A stretch of DNA of 64,000 nucleotides from Lycorma delicatula (taxonomy: Eukaryota; Arthropoda; Insecta; Hemiptera; Fulgoridae): positions 76,385,189 through 76,449,188 of the forward strand of contig NC_134455.1 in the NCBI RefSeq assembly GCF_047948215.1, written 5' to 3'. Position 1 is the first letter of the stretch; the number at the start of each line of letters is the position of its first letter. A program made the translations under genes and the position numbers. The notes under the pieces are model-generated. The model saw only the letters and a list, made by a program, of their open reading frames with translations. It did no database searches and had not been told where the DNA came from. Positions 11,375-23,145 of the stretch are shown here, piece by piece.

Positions 11375-12303
11375 CTGTAATAAAATTATCAGTATCATTA
11401 CAATTAATTATTTAAGAGAGAAGACGTTCTTTAATAATTAAACTTATAATCGTACATTTTATATGCCTATGTACAGATCAAATAATTTATAGGTTGTATA
11501 ATTGTTTAGCATATATACATATCAATAAATAAGTATATCATAACTTTTTGTTAATATAAATATTCTTGATACAAACTAAACAAAAAAAGAAGAAATTTTA
11601 AATGGAAGCAGAAAGAAACCTAAAATTAGAAAGGCAATAATCATATGTTTTAGTTCAGACTTAAATATGTGTATATTGTTTTCCGTATCATTTTAAATTT
11701 GGTCCTTTAACTCTATGGTACTTTGAAGGATGATATTCAATATAAGTTGTACTTTAGGTATTTTAATTAAAAAAATTGAAAAAACTTTTTATTGCATTTA
11801 AGTCCACACGTTAAAGCTCAGTATAATTAAAATTTAGCATTAGTTTATAAGGGTCTCGTGATTGTAATTATATGTTAAAAATCTTAAATTTCATGGTAAA
11901 CCAGATATAATAAGTGTATTTTTTTATTTACGTGATGTTTTAATATCAGTTTTAAAATACACTAATTGACTACTTTAGTCATAGCACTGATTATTAGTTA
12001 ACAGATATTTGTTTTTAAATGAAGTTTTTATCTCAGAATTTTATTACGAAGAAGAAAACTTTACTTTTCCTGAAAGTTTGTTTCCATAATTATCACCGTT
12101 GTAATAATTATATTATTGTCTTTTTCTTTTACATGATAACGGATTTTTTGATCGATAATTTAAATATATAAAATACCGTTTCGGAATTGGTAGGATTAGT
12201 AAGTGAGCATTAGTCAGAGGAGGGATCTGGTGTTATGCAATTATTCATCAGCTTACACGATAGGCTAGCGACGCAAGTTTCCATGGTAACAACTATCCTC
12301 CCC
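11375..12303. other. AT-rich DNA, probable intron
   Basis: Sequence immediately 5' (minus strand) of the zinc-finger exon. No additional exon, repeat or conserved block was recognised. Confidence 0.5.
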
Positions 12304-12320
12304 AGATAATACTTGTTTAA

Positions 12321-12627
12321 CCCACCGGGTTGGTCTAGTGGTGAACGCGTCTTCACCAAATCAGACAAATCAGCTGATTTGGAAGTCGACAGTTCCAGCG
12401 TTCGAATCCTAGTAAAGCCAGATATTTTTACACGGATTTGAATACTAGATCGTGGATACCGGTGTTCTTTGGTGGTTGGGTTTCAATTAACCACACATCT
12501 CAGGAATGGTCGAACTGAGAATGTACAAGACTACACTTCATTTACACTCATTACATATCATCCTCATTCATCCTCTGAAGAATTATCTGAACGATAGTTA
12601 CCGGAGGCTAAACAGGAAAAGAGAGAG
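12321..12627 (+). mobile_element. Full-length SINE-1 (tail A) with perfect 17-bp target-site duplication
   Basis: This is the best-preserved copy. The head is tRNA-related: A-box-like TGGTCTAGTGG at 12331-12341 and B-box GTTCGAATCC at 12400-12409. The body contains TTTGAATACTAGATCGTGG, TTCTTTGGTGGTTGGGTTTC and the CAGGAATGGTCGAAC block. It ends in tail A (CATCCTCTGAAG ... ACCGGAGGCTAAACAGGAAA) plus (GA)n. The element is flanked by AGATAATACTTGTTTAA at 12304-12320 and 12628-12644. This identical direct repeat proves retrotransposition and implies a fairly recent insertion. It lies on the strand opposite the surrounding gene. Confidence 0.93.
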
Positions 12628-12644
12628 AGATAATACTTGTTTAA

Positions 12645-15600
12645 AGATTTCAACATTTAGGATTCTTCTCTAAAAATAAAATGTTTGTAATTCATTTATT
12701 ACAAGATTCTAGACTGGAAAATAATAGATTGAGAAATAGAGATTGTTGTTAATTATGCGTATCGTTGGTATATTTATAAATGTTTAGTAACGCTAACTTC
12801 TCATAATCGATAAGTAAACTTATCTAATCTTAATGTAATTTGATAAAAATTACCTCTTTGTATAGGATTCAAACTTAAGTAATTCTATATTTACTTATGT
12901 GTAACCGGTGTAAAAAGTAGATTATCTTTATTTGTTATGAGTGATTGCATTCTAAGTAATAGTTTACAACCGAATAAATACATAACTATAGTTAAGTATA
13001 CAGAAATAGTATTATGAATTATTAGATATCTATAAATACTTTAAAAACTATGAATACTTTAAAAATAGTGTGTAAATAAATTGAAAGTTTTACACGATTA
13101 AAAGTAAATAAATAAATAACGGGATTAATTAGTTAGTAAAATTATATTTAAAAACTTATGTTTTTTATTTTCAATTTTGTATGAGATAACCAATAATAAT
13201 ACAAGCACAGCCTATTACAATATAAGATTCAATTCAGTTCTGAAAAATAAATTGCTACAAAACTGCTTGTTTACGTTTTATGTCATAATTTTGATTAAAA
13301 TGTTTGTCTAAACGTAACATCATTAAAATAAAATATAGAAAATTTCTAATTTTAATTTTTTAAGAACAGAGTATAATTTACACCGAAATATACAAAATAA
13401 ATATAACTGGTAAAATAAATAAAAGTGGAAAATACACTTACATTTTTTCAAAATCCCCCTCTAGTTTACTTACCGTTGCACAATCACTTAAAAATTGTTT
13501 AAATTCCTTAATAATAAACAAAATCTGTAATTGACATTCATTTACAATCTTAAGTTGAAATAACCAGGGCTGGCTAAACAATTTCGTCAATACCGTTTAG
13601 TCACTTATATTTCCGTATGAAGTATACGTGTATCCGTTAATTTGTTTACGATATAAATTTAAAAAATAACATATATTTTTTCTGTTTCAATATACCGTAC
13701 ACATATGAATAAAATTTACTGTTTGTTATTAATTTATAAAACAGCTTTACCGTCTGAAAAATGTCAAATCTAGTTTAGATTCAAATCAGGAACCTTAAGA
13801 ATTAGAAATTCACGTTCGTAATTCAAAATAATCATTAAGTTGCAACTTACTAATAATTACAACTAATAAGTTAATAATTATAACTAATAAGTTACAACTT
13901 AATAATAATGGTAATATGATAATAGTAATTTTAAATTTAAAAAAAAATACACGTTACACAAAACAGACAGAAAACATTTTACGATTAACATAAAAAAGCA
14001 TGCTCTAATACAAAATTTTAACGTAAATAAATAATAAAAAATTAAGTTTTCAACAATTTTTTATTTCAAGCAAGGCTTTTGATATAAATTTTATATTTAG
14101 AGCGTAATTATTTTCATTAAAACATAAAATAAACTACTTTTTACAAAATTCAAAATTTGAACCTTTCAAATAAATGTCCAATTTAGTAAATAGTTGCTCT
14201 TTAGCAACTCTCGATTTAATTAATTTGATAGCAACCTTTCCTTAATCTGTAAATAGGTAATAAATTAATGTGCATGGTTTTTAAAGGGAATTTTTTATTA
14301 AAAATTGTATTCTTAGCTGGTAATTTTTAATAATACTAGTTGACAAGACTTAAACATAGATCTACCCTTATGTATACGAATCCGATATATGTATAGAATC
14401 CTCTTATGAGATTACTGAAAAGTATATTTTTTTACACGTTACGCCTTTAAAAAAATTCTGAAATTTTTCATTTTTTAATATATATAAATTTAATTACATT
14501 AAATATGATTTCAATTAATTTATTTTTAAATGTATAAACTTTGTAACTGTATTTATTTTGAATTTTTCTAATACAAACATATACATACTCATCTTTTTAC
14601 TTTGAAATGAATATTTGTTCATGTTGAGCGACTTTACATAAAAAATAAAATAAAGATTTAATTTAATTATAATAATTTTGATATTCCGCAATAAATAAAA
14701 AAGATTAAGATATAATCTAATCGTAAACATATAACAAAAATGACTTTACTACTCTTTATGAAACTACTTGGCTCTAATATAAAATTTAACAGAAACAGTT
14801 ATGTTCTCTTTCCTGGTTAAACGGTTAAATTTGTCAGGTAATTTGTAATGGAAGTATATATATATTTGGAAAATAAACTTCGTTGTATGGAACATTGCTC
14901 AGATATGTATGCTTTAGAAAGAAATTTGTTATTTACCCTGTTTGAAATTCATGCAATGATTCTAAGGCTTTGGATAATAGTTGATAACTTTCTTGATAAG
15001 AGTCAAATTAGCTATAGGTTGTGTAAATTATAGGCTAAACAAATATATAAAAAAAGGAAAAAAACATTTATACAGATATCTTATGCTTACTAACTCTTAA
15101 TAACTATTAATAAAAATGACTAATAAATCTTTAGGTAAAAATAATGCATAAAATCGTAAATAAATCGTTTGGTACAGCTAATAAAAACAAAAGGTATATA
15201 ATCATGCCCATATATGCAAAGATATTTGTTAAAAATGTATTTACTTACACATTTAGAAGTGTTCGTTGCATTATCAAGGAGGAGAATTTGACAGCTCAGA
15301 ATTGTACAATGTTTAGTAATATTAGAAAATTTATAGTTATTTTGTAAGAAAAAAGTTACACTCAGAAATTTAAAAATTATATTAGGTATAATAGAGTAGT
15401 ATATCCTGCTGCAAAATTTACCAATATTTTATTGTAAAACTATAGCTCATTGTTGATAAAGCAAAAGTAAAAAGTATTTAATTTGTATTGATACTTTATT
15501 TGCATTTAATTTATATAATTTTATTTCTAAATTTTTTAAAACAAATCCTTTTAATTTAATAAATTATAATTTTATGAGTTATCTAGTTTAAAAAAATGTA

Positions 15601-15864
15601 AAACAACTTTTATAATTTGTAATAAAATATTATAAATATAAAAGAATCAAACTAATTCAGATTAGTTTAAGATGAAGTAATTCGTCCAAATAAATAATTA
15701 GATTACTAAGAAAATTAAAAACTTAATGAAATAGTTTAAAAAAAAAAAATTCAGGAATCTTCTTTGGAAATAAAGAAAGTATTATTTTCTATTATTATTT
15801 TTTAAACCGCTGTCTACTAATGTATCAATAAATAAGTTAGAAAATTCAGGATTAATTTGTTATA
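12645..15864. other. AT-rich DNA, probable intron of the rotund-like gene
   Basis: No exon was recognised. Near 13855-13905 there is a short imperfect tandem built on AACTAATAAGTTA. Open frames here are short and low-complexity. Confidence 0.5.
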
Positions 15865-15960
15865 AATATTCCAGATATTAATCGGAAATTGAACTCGGGA
15901 TCTTCAGTGAAAAAAGTAATTATATTATCGTACCGCTGAGGAGCTCATTTAAAAATTTAT
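15865..15960 (-). mobile_element. Possible tRNA-derived SINE remnant
   Basis: The minus strand reads GAGCTCCTCAGCGGTACGAT, then after about 20 bp GATCCCGAGTTCAATTTCCG. A tRNA-like order of an A-box-like block and a B-box-like block (GAGTTCAATTTCC) is visible. The rest is decayed and it matches neither SINE-1 nor SINE-2 closely. Confidence 0.4.
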
Positions 15961-16073
15961 AGCACAATAATAAAAGACGTGTAATAAAAATTATATAAAT
16001 CATATTATATTTCAGTTATGAATTAATGTATAATGTTATTTTAATGATTTATTTTTGCATTTTTAAAAAAAGG

Positions 16074-16348
16074 TTTTTATTTACAATCGAATCAACTACT
16101 AGCCATAAACGACTTCTGTACAGATAAATGTATAGTCTAGATAAAACTCAGGTCGACCATTCCTGAGACGAATTCGATTAACCATTCCTGGTTAATCGAA
16201 ACCCAACCACTAAAGAATACCGAAATAAACGGTATAGTATTCAAAGCCGAATAAAAGCAAGTACTTTTATTAGGATTTGAACATGAGAACTTCGACTTGG
16301 AAATCAGTTGATTTAAGATGATGAGTTTAGACCAACCCCATGGGTTTT
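16074..16348 (-). mobile_element. SINE-1 copy, tail B
   Basis: The minus strand begins with the eroded head (CATGGGGTTGGTCTAAACTC), followed by AAATCAACTGATTTCCAAGT and a B-box-like GTTCAAATCC. The body TTTAGTGGTTGGGTTTCGAT contains a small internal duplication around the TTAACCA block. The end is GAAGTCGTTTATGGCTAGTA + GTTGATTCGATTGTAAATAA, i.e. the tail-B type. Substantially diverged, so an older insertion. Confidence 0.85.
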
Positions 16349-17082
16349 CCTTCATTTAGTGTATTTGATTAATACTCGTACACAAAATTGTTTTGATTTT
16401 AAATTATAAAAGTAAAAAAAGAGAAAGAAAAATCCCTATTATGGAAAATAATTAATTATTTGCTTTACTGCAAGTTCTGTTGACCAATTTTTTTGTCATC
16501 AGATAACACATTCTTAAAAAGAGTTCTTAATTAAACATCATATTTATTAAAATAAACAAAGGATAAATAAAGACTTGCTTGTTTTTCAAGTAATAATTGA
16601 CATTTCCATAATACTAAATAGGATTCTTTTTTAAAATACATAGAATAAAATCTTGGTCAAAGCCAATTCTTTAATAAAGAATAATTTTATTTAAGAAATT
16701 AATAAACCTTAAATTTGGGTGTTTCGATTTGTAGATTTATCATTTCTATTTTAAAATTAAAGAATGACGTTTCTTAAAAATTAGATTTTAATTAACTTAT
16801 TTGTATACATGTTATAAAACATAAATATGGAAGTTTAAATGAGTTTTGCCAATTTTTATTTAAATTGCCTTTTTTTCTATCAAAAAAAAAACAAATATTT
16901 TTTTAACTAGCCCGCATTTGTCTGTGTATTTCAAATAAATAATAAATTGATTATGAGGTCAATGCTAATTTTGATACCGAAATAATTAAACAAATTATAA
17001 AACAGCAAATAACTTTTCTTTAAATCTTTTTGAAAGATGAAAAAAAAAATAGTATTTTTTAAAATTATTTAAGAAGACTTAC
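16349..17082. other. AT-rich DNA, probable intron
   Basis: No coding or repeat signal was recognised between SINE-1 and the 17.1-kb candidate exon. Confidence 0.5.
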
Positions 17083-17142
17083 ATCATGAGGTCCATCATT
17101 AATTGTGGGAAAAGCGGTGTATTCACAATCGACGGCAGTCAT
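17083..17142 (-). CDS. Candidate ATG-containing first coding exon (20 codons)
   Basis: On the minus strand an ATG at 17142 opens a frame MTAVDCEYTAFPTINDGPHD that runs into a strong donor GAT/GTAAGTC at phase 0. The segment is GC-richer and more complex than the flanking intron-like DNA. The frame stays open upstream of the ATG for about ten codons (RFFCVFTCD) to a TAA, and no acceptor in the right phase is visible, so a first coding exon is the best reading. Phase 0 at the donor matches the phase 0 acceptor of the zinc-finger exon 5.7 kb downstream. It could therefore be an alternative N-terminus of the rotund-like protein. The protein match is not recognised; the link to the gene is inference. 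Confidence 0.5.
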
Positions 17143-18030
17143 ATCGCAAGTGAATACACAAAAGAATCTTGGTTGTTAAATACACAATCTGGGATTGTGT
17201 AGGGCAAACAAAAAAAACATAATTATATATCATCTTTCACAACTGTGCATACATAGAACCTACGTACAAATATTTGCTGAACGCTTTTTAAAAGTGATAA
17301 CTGTCAAGACTAGTACACGTTACTCTTTTTATATAAAAAAAATGCCATATATTTGTAGTATATTAATTTAATTATAAACATTATATTAATGCGGATTAAT
17401 GTTATAATTATAAATAAAAAAATCGTATATATTTAAAAATCGATTAATCCATTTTAAACTGAAAAACTAATTATATATATATATATATATATATATGCTT
17501 TATTTTATATATAAATCAGTCAAACAGTACATTTACAATAATTACTAACCGAATTCTATTTATATGAATCAAACTGAAATAAGTATGTTTAAGGATCTAT
17601 TAATTGATGATCATGAAACAACGAAAGTGCTTTTAAATGAATGAGTAATCATCATAAATATTAAATTTTATATACATTTTTCCAGTTTATATTTACATAC
17701 AAATATTGTTTTTTAAATTTACGTTAAAGTTACCAAAAAAATTTCCATATTATTTATTTTTTTGTAGTAAATAATAATTTAAAAAAAGGATTTCTCATGT
17801 TTAATTAAAATAACTCAAAATAAACCTGAAGATATATGTATTTATTTTTTAAAAAAATTATAAAATGGGAAAAGAAAAAAAAACACATTTCTGTATCTGT
17901 TTTCATGATTTATTTTTATATACCTTATATTTTATTTTTTATTCTACAAATTTACAATTTTTTTTACTGTATTTTAGGAAGATATTTCCAAAAGAGTGAA
18001 TCTTTTTATATTTTCCGTATATAAAAAATG
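17143..18030. other. AT-rich DNA with (TA)n tract
   Basis: A (TA)n microsatellite lies at about 17471-17496. The remainder is AT-rich. If 17083-17142 is a first exon, its 5' UTR and promoter should fall at the left edge of this block; I see no clear TATA/initiator pair. Confidence 0.45.
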
Positions 18031-18890
18031 TTTTTTTTTTCATTACAACAACGCAGCAACTTCACAATCTGATCAGCAAGATAATTGAACAGTAAGTAAA
18101 TATGAACTATATTTGAACTAACATTAAGTAGTCACAAATTTGGCGGCTGGTGACTTAACGATAACTACAAATGAAATAGAAGAGCACTCCGTACAGCCAG
18201 ACCATAAAGTCACCTACTAGAAACGATAAAGCAAATCAAGAATATTGTTTCTTAGTAATCTTGAAAAATCACTGATCGTGTTATCCAATAAATTGACCGC
18301 CAAATAATTCGGATGCCGATCCAAACGATTTTGATACCGTAGGCTGACCAGAGAGATTTCCGAACGGTTTTCAACTTAATATCATTATATATGAGACTAT
18401 TGCTAATGTACCAGAGTATGTTAAGCATTTTTCGCAATATTTTTGTCCGGTAGCGACATGTATGTCAATACTGGACTTGTATGTTGTACCCCACAATTCA
18501 AGCCGGTAGACCAAACAGGATTCAAAACCGATTTATAAATCAATAATTTACTTTCGGCTGAAAGCCGAGATTTATGTCCTACCAGCCAGTACTTGGTTTT
18601 AACTTCAGATCCAACTGTTTCCGCTTAGATTTGATATGTTTCGCCCAAGTAAGTCGTCGGTCAAGATGAAACCAAATATTTACAGCCCTGAGATCTCGGA
18701 ATTGGAAAATTGAAGATAGAAACAGGAGGACTGTATTCCCTCAGAAGAGTGAACGTGACGTGCTTGATTTTGTTTCGTTTATTTTTATTTTTCAATCTGT
18801 AAGCCACGATTCGAGGTGAGTGAGATAATCTTGAATAAAACGAGACGCAGTAGCCGGATCCTCGTGGACAGCAAGAATTGCATTTTATTA
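18031..18890 (-). mobile_element. 5'-truncated Jockey-type LINE, 3' half of the polymerase
   Basis: Reading the minus strand from 18890, across several frames: AILAVHEDPATASRFIQDYL, LESWLTD and KIKINETKS (text just after the FADD motif). Then LDRRLTWAKHIKSKRKQLDL, the classical HLDxRLTWxxH block, and a decayed PVW-Y-LELWGT-like segment. It closes with YISNSLIYNDIKLKTVR. The 3' end is a poly-A (T-run on plus at about 18028-18040). Stops and frameshifts are numerous, so it is inactive. It lies in the same orientation as the rotund-like gene, unlike most LINEs here. Confidence 0.75.
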
Positions 18891-19435
18891 AAAAATAAAT
18901 AAATCGAACGAGAATAGTTTTTTATAAATTAATTCTAGTGATTCAAAAAAAAAATTAAAAAGATTTTATTTAAAATGTAATCCATTAGTGTGGTGAAACA
19001 TAGACAACTACTAGTAGATAAATTGAAATGCTGAGATAAACTGAAACGTACAATAATTGATGATTTAAGATGATGATTTTTTTTTCTATATTTCTGAAAG
19101 ATATTGAAAACGAAATGAACTTTTTTTAAAAAGAAGATATTTAATAGACAAAAGAAAGCGAAGTAATGTGATAAATCACTACGTAATTGAGAGCCTAATT
19201 TCATTATTATTTCTATTATTATAGCATAAAAGATAAGATAAAAATATCTACGAAAAAAATAATAAAGAATTCATAGAAAATTAATGATAAAATTTAAATT
19301 AAAAATATAAATGCTAGGTGAAATGGAAGAATATAAACTGAGAATATAAAAAAACCTTGCAACCGATGTTTCGTTAATTTAATTTGATTTAATATTGCTA
19401 GACAATAGATATCGTAGATAGAGAAACGATAACGT
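18891..19435. other. AT-rich stretch, no gene seen
   Basis: A frame on the minus strand (18935-19204) is low-complexity Phe/Leu/Lys-rich and is not supported as a gene. Confidence 0.5.
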
Positions 19436-19643
19436 ACCAACATGCAGGATCATATATAACGAATCGCACTTGTCCCACTCAAATTTTTTCAACCTTAAAT
19501 TAAGCGTAACTTAAGAACGACTGAACCCTTCAAATTTTCACATGCAAAACATCAAGTACACTACTGCATCATATATAAATTTCAGTGAAATTGATTGAAT
19601 AGTTTTTGGTTATTTTCGAGCCACAAAATTTTATCTACATGCT

Positions 19644-19680
<37 letters not shown>

Positions 19681-19800
19681 TTTAAGTAAATAGTATTTCC
19701 GTATTCCTCATACCTCAAAAAGTAAAGAAAATTCATTTTCACCCCCTCAATCCGACAACGTGACCGAAAGTAATACCGTACTTTATTTTGAAAAGTCGGT
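19436..19800. repeat. Possible dispersed-repeat fragment around a (TA)n tract
   Basis: The text AACTTAAGAACGACTGAACC, CTGCATCATATATAAATTTC and AGTGAAATTGATTGAATAG has the look of a transposon-derived non-coding segment. A (TA)n run lies at about 19645-19672. No second copy is seen in the window, so the call rests on style only. Confidence 0.25.
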
Positions 19801-20924
19801 AAATAAAAAGATTTATTAAAGAATTCTCTATTATTTTACAGTTTCTCTGTAAGCTTATGTGGTGAATTAATTTATCAAGAAAAAAAAACAATTACTTTTT
19901 GTTAACTATTATTATTATGATTAATAAGGAAAATTTTGTATTGCGTAGCTGTTTCGTGTTATTGTTTCTATTCATCTTCAGTACATTAAATATAATTATA
20001 TAAGGCAGAAATGAGACAAAATTTTAATCTTACGCGTTTCATAATCTATAAACGTTTTTAATTAATGGTTAACATTTTTTTATTTTATAGTAAATAGGAA
20101 TAGTTAAGTGCATTTATTTCATTAAATGAAAAACTGAAATTTAAAAAAAAAAATAATTAAAATATCCTGTATTCTTTTATTAATTTTTTTAATAATATTC
20201 TCATTTAATAATAATTTCATTGCCTTCATTGAAAATTACAAAATTAAATATGTCATGGTCAAAAAATAAATAAAACTTTTAAATCATTTTTTGTTTTTTA
20301 ATAAAAAGAAGTTGTTATATAACCTTTCTTAAATAAATATTTATTTTCATTTTAAGTAGTCTGTTTATATTTTTACTTAGTTTTTACATCCGTAAATCAC
20401 TTAAACGGTAAGTTATTAAGAAATAATAAAAAAAAACTTATTTTTTATCTCTTATGCTAATGAAAAAAGACTTAGTTATAAAAAAAAGTAAAGTTTGAAG
20501 TTTTAATCTCGCACTAATGCATTCCATGATTTTAAACGTAACAACCCTAAAAGTGCACTTTTAATCTGATGAAATTAAAAAAGATCATCCAGAGAATCCC
20601 TGCGTACCATTCTTTCCTACCATCTTATTTCGTTTGTTTAACCTTGCATTACTGTAGGGCAGTTCCCTTTAAAATCAGCGTTCAAGCGATTTCTTGTTTT
20701 TTAATATATATTCACCCTTGTGTATTTTAATTTATTGTTTACCCCCTTACTGTTATCAGAAAATTAAATAATTTGTACGGATTAAAAAATGTTTTATTCC
20801 AAAAAAGAAAAATTTTATTCAATAAAGTATAAGAAGATTATTAATTCCATTAATATACAATGATAAAATAAAATTGAATATTACGGCTGGAAAAGTATTG
20901 ATAAATAAATAAATGTATGCATGT

Positions 20925-20962
20925 GTTTGTGTGTGTGTGTGTGCGCGCGCGCGAGCGCGTGT
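20925..20962. repeat. (TG)n(CG)n alternating purine-pyrimidine tract
   Basis: GTGTGTGTGTGTG passes directly into CGCGCGCGCGAGCGCGTGTG. This alternating run is of the type that can adopt left-handed Z-DNA. Confidence 0.8.
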
Positions 20963-21430
20963 GATTTATGCTGCAGGTTTAATCTACATTTATTCAGGTA
21001 ATTTTATTTGATCCCCTAATCGATTTGTAATAAATGATTTACCAAAATAAATGTTGGCGATTTTGGCTTTTCGAAACTGCATGTATCTATTCTTACTCGT
21101 AGAATTATAACGAAAAATGTTTTTTGCCATGATTCTAAAAGTTATAGCTGAATGGAGTTAACAATACCAAAATTGATATACAAAATAATCAGAATTTGTG
21201 AGGTTTTATAATATTTACTCTATAAGGTAATAAAGGCGAGATTTTCAACTAAACTTTTAATAATTTATGTTCTAATTTAAATTAGGATAATTAATTAAAG
21301 AGGAATTAATTCTTTTCTATGGATACTGAAAAAGTGTGCATTTTTTGTAGTAATATCTTTGCAGAAAAATCAACGAAAATTTAAAATCTATAAAGAATTT
21401 TGATATTTTTTTTATAAAAGACTAGGTAAA

Positions 21431-21462
21431 TGTAAAACAAGATTCTCTCTCTCTCGCGCGCG

Positions 21463-21514
<52 letters not shown>

Positions 21515-21525
21515 AACACACACAA
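21431..21525. repeat. Compound microsatellite (TC)n(GC)n(TA)n(CA)n
   Basis: CTCTCTCTCT, then CGCGCGCGCA, then a long (TA)n, then (CA)n with AAACACACACAA. It is nearly all alternating purine-pyrimidine over about 90 bp. Confidence 0.85.
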
Positions 21526-22485
21526 TTACTACTTAGAAAATTTTTATAAATATTCTCAAAAACGTTTCCTTCATAAATAGCTTTTCAATTATTTTCAGTA
21601 GTTATTAATGAATTCTTGTTACTTAAAAAATAATAATAATTTTTAATCGTTTAAAACACAGATAATGAGATAAAAAGGAAAAAAATAATTTAGTTCTAAA
21701 ACATTCTGTTTTGTTACTAAATTACGCTTATTCACATGTACATACGGATCCAGATATTGCTTCTAAGATTGGTAGATCATTCAATTCCTTAGAATGCTAA
21801 TGGAGATTTTAACTACATTATCAATATAATAGATTGTAAAAAAAACAAAACACTTTTTTTGTGTTCTTTTCTCATTAAATTTATTATTTTGTAATTATAA
21901 TAATATTAATAAACAATTGCTATGCTAATTTGCTAATATATATTTATTCGTATAAGATATTCTTAACATATGTTTGTGTTGAACATTTTTTTTTCAATAA
22001 GTTATCAAATTTATATAATCATAAAGTTTGTCAGCCGAAATGATTATATTGTTTCTGATAACAATTATATTTTGTATATAATTTACTAAAATGGTTTTTT
22101 TGTGTTCCTAATTAATTTTCCAATTAAAATATTTTTGAATAATAAATGAAAAAACAAAATTTTATTTCTATTCTATCATTCCTATATGTATTTTAATGGA
22201 GAAAATTAATAAAAATTCATAAAAAAATAGATGCATATACAAATAAAATAATTCTTTGAAATTTTGCCATTATTGTTTAAAAAAAAAAATTCAATATTTT
22301 GTCGTTACATTTATTTGTGACATTTTACAATGAAAAAAAAAGAAGTATTTAATTGCAATTTCTTTTTATATTTTATGTATAAAAGCCAATTTATCTTTTT
22401 AGTTATTTTTAAAATTTTGAAACTATAATAAAACAAATATGCAACCATGAAGTCTTAAAAATAAAAAAGAAATTATAATTCTTAC

Positions 22486-22662
22486 CGATCCAGAAACAAT
22501 GACACCATGTTTTTGTTCTTCCACGCCATTTACTAAAAAACCACTACTAACTCCATTAGATTCACTAATACTTTTATCTTCTTTTAGTTTTTTATCCAGT
22601 GACACATCATTATTATTTGAAAATTCTGTTTTGCTAACAGTTTGTTCAGCTTCTGTTGTCAT
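22486..22662 (-). CDS. Candidate first coding exon (59 codons), unrecognised N-terminus
   Basis: An ATG at 22662 in a fair context (AAAATGACA) opens MTTEAEQTVSKTEFSNNNDV. The frame ends EEQKHGVIVSGS at a consensus donor GATCG/GTAAGAAT, exactly at a codon boundary (phase 0). The peptide is hydrophilic and mixed in composition, unlike the low-complexity frames elsewhere. This suggests a real, mostly disordered N-terminus. I do not recognise the protein. It shares strand and compatible phase with the zinc-finger exon 11 kb downstream, so it may be an alternative first exon of that gene. It may equally be the start of an unrelated nested gene. A frame extending to an earlier ATG (22725) is possible but its added residues look like untranslated leader. 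Confidence 0.5.
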
Positions 22663-23019
22663 TTTAATAAAATTATAACAAATATTTTCCAGTAATGCTA
22701 AATTTAAAGAATTTAATCTACGCATAAAATTTTTTTTAAATAATAATTTTTAAAACCGCAAATTTAATAAATCTCTGAAGAAATATAAAAATATAAAATA
22801 AAAAATTGCTTATTTTCTAAAACTCCAATTCAAAAATTTCCTTGAATACTCCAATAATTTTATAGTTTATTATTAAAATTAAATAAATAAAATAAATTTA
22901 AATACTTAACAAATAATAAATTTATAAATGAAATGATTTAATCTAACAACAGTACTGCTCGTATAATAATAAAATATAATAGGAAAAATATAAAAAAAGA
23001 AAAATTTTTTTAATTCTTC
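22663..23019. other. Presumed 5' flank of the 22.5-kb exon
   Basis: Very AT-rich. If 22486-22662 is a first exon, leader and promoter would be here; no distinctive motif was recognised. Confidence 0.35.
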
Positions 23020-23145
23020 CATCTTGGCAAAGTAACAGAGATTGAACCTACGGATTTTTAATTGGAGGAAATCCACCAATCAGCATATGAAACTCGGGTC
23101 AAGGCAATTTAACTGTTAACTGAGCGAGGAAGATAGAACCATTTT
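23020..23145 (-). mobile_element. Decayed tRNA-like SINE remnant
   Basis: The minus strand reads TCGCTCAGTTAACAGTTAA (compare the tRNA TAGCTCAGTTGGTAGAGC A-box region). About 60 bp later comes TAGGTTCAATCTCTG, a B-box match. The body between them is unlike SINE-1 and SINE-2. It could be a tRNA pseudogene or a separate SINE family. Confidence 0.4.

Larger units (their letters stand above)
19801..22485. other. AT-rich DNA with two GC-alternating microsatellites
   Basis: No exon was recognised. The tracts at 20925-20962 and 21431-21525 are listed separately. Confidence 0.5.

Noticed and set aside
13845..13910. Short repeated AACTAATAAGTTA units resembling an array
   Set aside because: Only a few imperfect AT-rich units without distinct spacers; this is not a CRISPR array or a structured satellite.
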